Assembly (NCBI RefSeq): GCF_001949145.1
Contig: NW_019091493.1
Location: forward strand, 724,246 to 788,245
Origin: Acanthaster planci
Lineage: Eukaryota > Echinodermata > Asteroidea > Valvatida > Acanthasteridae
Direction: 5' to 3'
Length of the DNA stretch: 64,000 bases
The position numbers were made by a program, and so were the translations under genes. Under the pieces are notes generated by a model. The model did not search any database. It saw nothing but the letters and a program-made list of their open reading frames with translations, and was not told the DNA's origin. Shown piece by piece: positions 63,720-64,000 of the stretch (positions are counted from its first letter, which is position 1; each line of letters starts with the position of its first letter).

Positions 63720-64000
63720 CCCATTTATAGAGCACAAGCCTGGCGTCATGCACCAGCAAGCATTGTGATATACACTACGGCAATGTACATTTACTGCAGG
63801 CCTGCATGTACCGTACGATACAGTATATGCAGTGGATTGGTATTCGATATTACCTTTAACTTGACAGCGATTGATTTGATTGATGTTCTTTCTGAATGGT
63901 GCGACAATGCCAGCTGGTCTGCAATGTCCACACTCTTTATCCCGTCGTAGTCGAGAACACACCTGGGTTTTTCCAAAGCGATGCCATCGCGGGTCCGCTT
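63720..64000 (-). pseudogene. Second piggyBac transposase fragment, truncated by the window edge
   Basis: The minus frame reads [35 protein letters not shown], the CV.DY...M.GVD.ADQ region holding the third catalytic Asp of piggyBac transposases. 63900-64000 is about 85% identical to 46537-46646 in the other piggyBac element. The rest lies beyond position 64000. Confidence 0.75.

Overview
The window is metazoan nuclear DNA: AT-rich, intron-dominated and full of old transposons. The host locus is one gene on the + strand, a KDM4/JMJD2-type histone lysine demethylase. I can follow it from position 10176 (the exon that starts at the end of the JmjC catalytic domain) to 63151, with a probable stop exon ending at 63305. 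The JmjN/JmjC catalytic exons must lie upstream of position 1. The PHD, extended PHD and double Tudor parts are all present, as in vertebrate KDM4A-C; insect KDM4 proteins lack them. Together with DIRS, Ngaro, Penelope, piggyBac and THAP-type elements and very frequent TACATGTA-like palindromes, this points to a non-insect marine invertebrate (cephalochordate, echinoderm/hemichordate or lophotrochozoan). I cannot choose among these from sequence alone.

KDM4 layout: exons at 10176-10342 (end of JmjC), 21410-21451 (42-nt acidic microexon, candidate), 28607-29736 (long lysine-rich linker), 35150-35313, 36027-36243 and 37788-37861 (PHD finger), 50281-50445 and 59625-59825 (extended PHD), 60324-60494 and 62939-63151 (double Tudor), and a candidate terminal exon at 63285-63305. 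All junctions are GT/AG and every reading-frame phase matches. The introns hold nearly all the rest.

Mobile DNA from left to right: a ~6.1 kb DIRS-type tyrosine-recombinase retrotransposon (1955-8108) with inverted terminal repeats and an internal complementary hairpin, itself carrying a MITE in its gag region; a Penelope-like fragment (13440-14290, - strand); a Ngaro-like tyrosine-recombinase element (14400-18700) split by a piggyBac-type MITE; an internally deleted DIRS element (30469-33720) with a 64-bp tandem array and an assembly gap; a RecQ-helicase-like 5' remnant (34260-34522, -); a LINE reverse transcriptase scrap (37434-37740); a retroelement integrase scrap (~41755-41900); a degraded copy of a multi-copy uncharacterised invertebrate gene with FEN/PIN-nuclease-like motifs (39073-45130, -), into which a 3.06-kb piggyBac element with a perfect TTAA duplication has inserted (45249-48313); a small apparently spliced antisense gene with a Myb-like C-terminus (51680-52704, -); a solo DIRS end (53558-53790); a THAP/Kolobok-like transposase pseudogene (56210-58700, -) with its own piggyBac MITE; and a second piggyBac transposase fragment running off the right edge (63720-64000).

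Nearly all transposon genes are broken by frameshifts and stops. The only genes that look functional are KDM4 and, possibly, the antisense Myb-like gene.
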